Below, piece after piece: positions 63,267 to 64,000 of a stretch of 64,000 nt of DNA (within the stretch, counting starts at the first letter, position 1; each line of letters opens with the position of its first letter). Position numbers and translations under genes: made by a program. The stretch comes from Paraburkholderia graminis C4D1M. GTDB lineage: Bacteria; Pseudomonadota; Gammaproteobacteria; Burkholderiales; Burkholderiaceae. The notes under the pieces are model-generated. The model was not told where the DNA came from and searched no databases. It was given only the letters and a program-made list of their open reading frames with translations. The stretch spans positions 558,001 to 622,000 of the forward strand of contig NZ_ABLD01000002.1 of NCBI RefSeq assembly GCF_000172415.1, in the 5' to 3' direction.

Positions 63267-64000
63267 ATGAGGCGAGGCGTTGTTGTCGCCGTGCTGGCGA
63301 GTCTTGTCTGCGCGTGCACGAAGGGGAGCCCATTGGCTTCACTGCCTGACCTGAGCGCCGTGCGCGCGAATCTCGCCTTTACCTGCGTGCGTGAGGCCGA
63401 CCACCTGCCCCCCCTCGATCCGGATGCGGACCAGTTGTTCAAATATGCCCGCTGGCTGCAGAAGCAGGACGGCCCAAAGGATTTCAGTGATGTCGCGCGG
63501 TATTACCGGATTGCGGCAGCCCACGATCACTACAAGGCCAACACCAATCTTCAGGCGCTGGTGTCGACGGGCCTGGCGGATTCACCTAACGCACAGACAG
63601 AGGCGGTCGATCTGGCGGTGCAACTGGTGAAACAGGGCGTGCCGGGCGGCTATTACGACGTCGCGCATTACCTCGAACTCGGCTACGGCCTTAAGCAGGA
63701 TAGCGTGACGGCCTTGCGCTATTTCCGCAAGGCGGCGGACCTCGGCAGCCCGGATGCACAGTATTACCTCGCGGAGAAGCTGGACCCAATTGATGCCGCC
63801 CCCGCGGTTGCGTTGCAGATGTACCGGTGTGCAGCCGACCAGGGACATGGCAAGGCCGCGACCTCACTGGCTCTTGATCGTTTGACGGATAAGTTCTATG
63901 TCGAGGCCCTTAGGGCTTTCCAGCAGGGCGTCTTGGCGGGAAACAGCCAAGCTGCGTCGTTCATGGAAAACGGCTTCAAGGGCCCCCCGCCGGACGATCG
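63267..64000 (+). CDS. Sel1-repeat immunity-like protein, copy 2 (cut by window end)
   Basis: Starts at ATG 63267, 38 bp after copy 1, and remains open to the window edge (244 codons visible). Same exported leader type (MRRGVVVAVLASLVCAC) and nearly identical residues 25-165 relative to copy 1 at protein and nucleotide level; after about residue 168 they diverge (QLFPIDRAPD versus KLDPIDAAPA). A recent tandem duplication with local divergence. Probably a further immunity protein for the same or a related effector. Confidence 0.82.
   Translation, partial: MRRGVVVAVLASLVCACTKGSPLASLPDLSAVRANLAFTCVREADHLPPLDPDADQLFKYARWLQKQDGPKDFSDVARYYRIAAAHDHYKANTNLQALVSTGLADSPNAQTEAVDLAVQLVKQGVPGGYYDVAHYLELGYGLKQDSVTALRYFRKAADLGSPDAQYYLAEKLDPIDAAPAVALQMYRCAADQGHGKAATSLALDRLTDKFYVEALRAFQQGVLAGNSQAASFMENGFKGPPPDD

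Overview
The window is high-GC DNA from a Burkholderiaceae chromosome or chromid, most likely Paraburkholderia or Caballeronia. This rests on the OpcP-type porin, DUF4148 and RcnB-like secreted proteins, pcaQ-pcaHG, the xylR/xylAFGH arrangement and several small Burkholderia-type hypothetical proteins. All names come from reading protein motifs; no database search was run. No rRNA, tRNA, CRISPR array, origin or intact insertion sequence was seen.

Layout. 1-8 kb: small hypothetical or secreted proteins around a three-gene minus-strand operon (sigma-54 activator with a C-terminal TPR region, DUF917 protein, Asp/Glu/hydantoin racemase). 8-17.3 kb: a LysR regulator divergent from five plus-strand genes (2-oxoadipate dioxygenase/decarboxylase, D-2-hydroxyglutarate dehydrogenase, aminoadipate-semialdehyde dehydrogenase, FAD-dependent amine oxidase, PLP aminotransferase). 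Together these make a near-complete pipecolate/2-aminoadipate (lysine) route to 2-oxoglutarate. 17.3-21.1 kb: a LacI regulator, DapA-type lyase and MFS transporter, with two near-identical LacI-type operators upstream. 21.3-29.4 kb: small proteins, a general porin, a chemoreceptor, a cold-shock protein, a LysE exporter, a mini H-NS-like protein and a PbpG-type peptidase. 29.5-34 kb: protocatechuate dioxygenase pcaHG with divergent pcaQ, 4-hydroxyphenylpyruvate dioxygenase and an XRE-cupin regulator. 34-43.2 kb: hypotheticals, then D-xylose use (galM, xylR, xylA, xylFGH). 43.4-46.2 kb: a Tat-type molybdenum hydroxylase and its 2Fe-2S subunit. 46.4-51.3 kb: an AaeB/FUSC-type efflux operon. 51.3-54.5 kb: a two-domain KaiC-like ATPase paired with a hybrid histidine kinase. 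55.1-57.1 kb: a phosphatase-like gene divergent from a cobalamin riboswitch and the cobalt transporter cbtBA. 57.2-64 kb: a type VI secretion effector module (VgrG, Tle5-type phospholipase D, then two tandem Sel1-repeat immunity-like proteins, the last cut by the window end).

The main theme is catabolic versatility: lysine/pipecolate, protocatechuate, hydroxyphenylpyruvate, xylose and an unknown sugar acid each sit beside a regulator. Two modules merit closer attention. The KaiC-like/hybrid kinase pair comes without KaiA or KaiB and carries an altered phosphosite. The VgrG-Tle5-Sel1 module shows recent tandem duplication of its immunity gene.
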